From assembly GCF_016861565.1 (NCBI RefSeq), contig NZ_BOLK01000005.1:1-64000 (forward strand): a stretch of DNA of 64,000 nucleotides, written 5' to 3'. Below are positions 63,721-64,000 of this stretch, in pieces; within the stretch, counting starts at the first letter, position 1; every line of letters starts with the position of its first letter. Source of the stretch: Secundilactobacillus yichangensis (lineage in GTDB: Bacteria; Bacillota; Bacilli; Lactobacillales; Lactobacillaceae). The notes under the pieces are model-generated. The model did not search any database. It saw only the letters and a program-made list of their open reading frames with translations, and was not told the DNA's origin. Both the position numbers and the translations under genes were made by a program.

Positions 63721-64000
63721 ATGATTAAATTAGTAGCCCTGGATTTGGATAATACTTTACTGACGAATGATAAAAAGATCAGTCGGGTGAACGAACAGAC
63801 TCTGAAGAAATTAGCTGCGACTGGCGTCAAGGTCGTCTTGTGTACGGGGCGGCCAATTAACGCGATTTGGCACTATCTTGAACAGTTGGGTTTGACGAAC
63901 GCTGACGATTATACAATTACCTTTAATGGTGCATTAGTGATCAACAATACGAGTCGTGACTCATTAGCCAAGCAGGGGTTGAGCAAAACTGATTTAGTAC
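63721..64000 (+). CDS. HAD hydrolase, Cof/YidA type (partial, cut by window end)
   Basis: The first 93 codons of a second Cof-type phosphatase: MIKLVALDLDNTLLTNDKKI with the catalytic Asp in DLDNT, then VVLCTGRP (motif II). GACGAGG precedes the ATG. It follows the previous HAD gene but has its own apparent promoter region (TTGATA...TATACT, 63667-63690). The C-terminal part is outside the window. Confidence 0.9.
   Translation, partial: MIKLVALDLDNTLLTNDKKISRVNEQTLKKLAATGVKVVLCTGRPINAIWHYLEQLGLTNADDYTITFNGALVINNTSRDSLAKQGLSKTDLV

Overview
The window looks like a chromosomal segment of a low-to-mid GC member of the Lactobacillaceae; the genus is not fixed by the sequence. The evidence is the gene set and control style: a galKETR Leloir cluster, an inducible citrate-lyase cluster with malic enzyme, a lactate-oxidase homologue, PepO, a redox-cysteine (FLP-like) Crp/Fnr regulator, CcpA-type cre sites, PyrR attenuators, a T-box and a TPP riboswitch. 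Good AGGAGG-type ribosome binding sites (several with TTG or GTG starts) and strong hairpin terminators decide most gene boundaries.

Layout. 1-2777: end of an IS3-family transposase, a lactate-oxidase-like flavoenzyme and a DUF2252 protein. 2835-9778: phosphoglucomutase, then galK-galE-galT-galR with cre and repeated TTTAGTAAAA motifs. 9779-11967: an LDH/MDH-family dehydrogenase carrying Arg where LDHs have the substrate-reading Gln, then an alpha/beta hydrolase. 12025-19692: citrate regulator, divergent from mae-citC-citD-citE-citF-citX-citG; no citrate transporter is present. 19765-23881: nucleoside hydrolase, pepO, a small protein, uspA. 24045-29174: heterodimeric ABC exporter, directly abutted by a frameshifted IS605-type tnpB, then a 40-residue gene. 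29359-31843: a YibE/F membrane-protein pair, then a long gene-free stretch with a repeated hairpin element and a highly folded 147-bp element. 31844-36650: secreted amidase, PerR-like regulator, lactonase, small membrane protein, SGNH protein. 36652-36767: second copy of the hairpin element. 36867-40857: tight three-gene operon of helicase-nuclease fusion, EXK nuclease-like protein and Sce7725-family protein. 40858-43471: PyrR-attenuated pyrBC. 43545-49399: small and secreted proteins, FLP-like regulator, tRNA-Ala(CGC), efflux pump, HAD phosphatase. 49526-51358: metY behind a T-box, and a 50-residue gene. 51491-56987: Sm-like repeat protein, DegV, macrodomain, NlpC/P60, lipoprotein and others. 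57046-59918: thiamine-type ECF transporter behind a TPP riboswitch. 59990-64000: MFS transporter, PyrR-attenuated pyrFE and two HAD phosphatases, the last cut by the window edge.

How the parts fit. Galactose enters the Leloir route through GalK, GalT and GalE, and Pgm links the product to glycolysis; shared motifs suggest GalR control of pgm, galK and possibly the adjacent dehydrogenase. Citrate would be cleaved by CitDEF (activated by CitC, CitX and CitG) to oxaloacetate, which the malic-enzyme-like protein can decarboxylate; the Arg-type dehydrogenase could instead reduce it to malate. The most system-like unexplained unit is the nuclease/helicase/Sce7725 operon; the most unusual non-coding signals are the covarying hairpin repeats and the folded element at 31615-31761.
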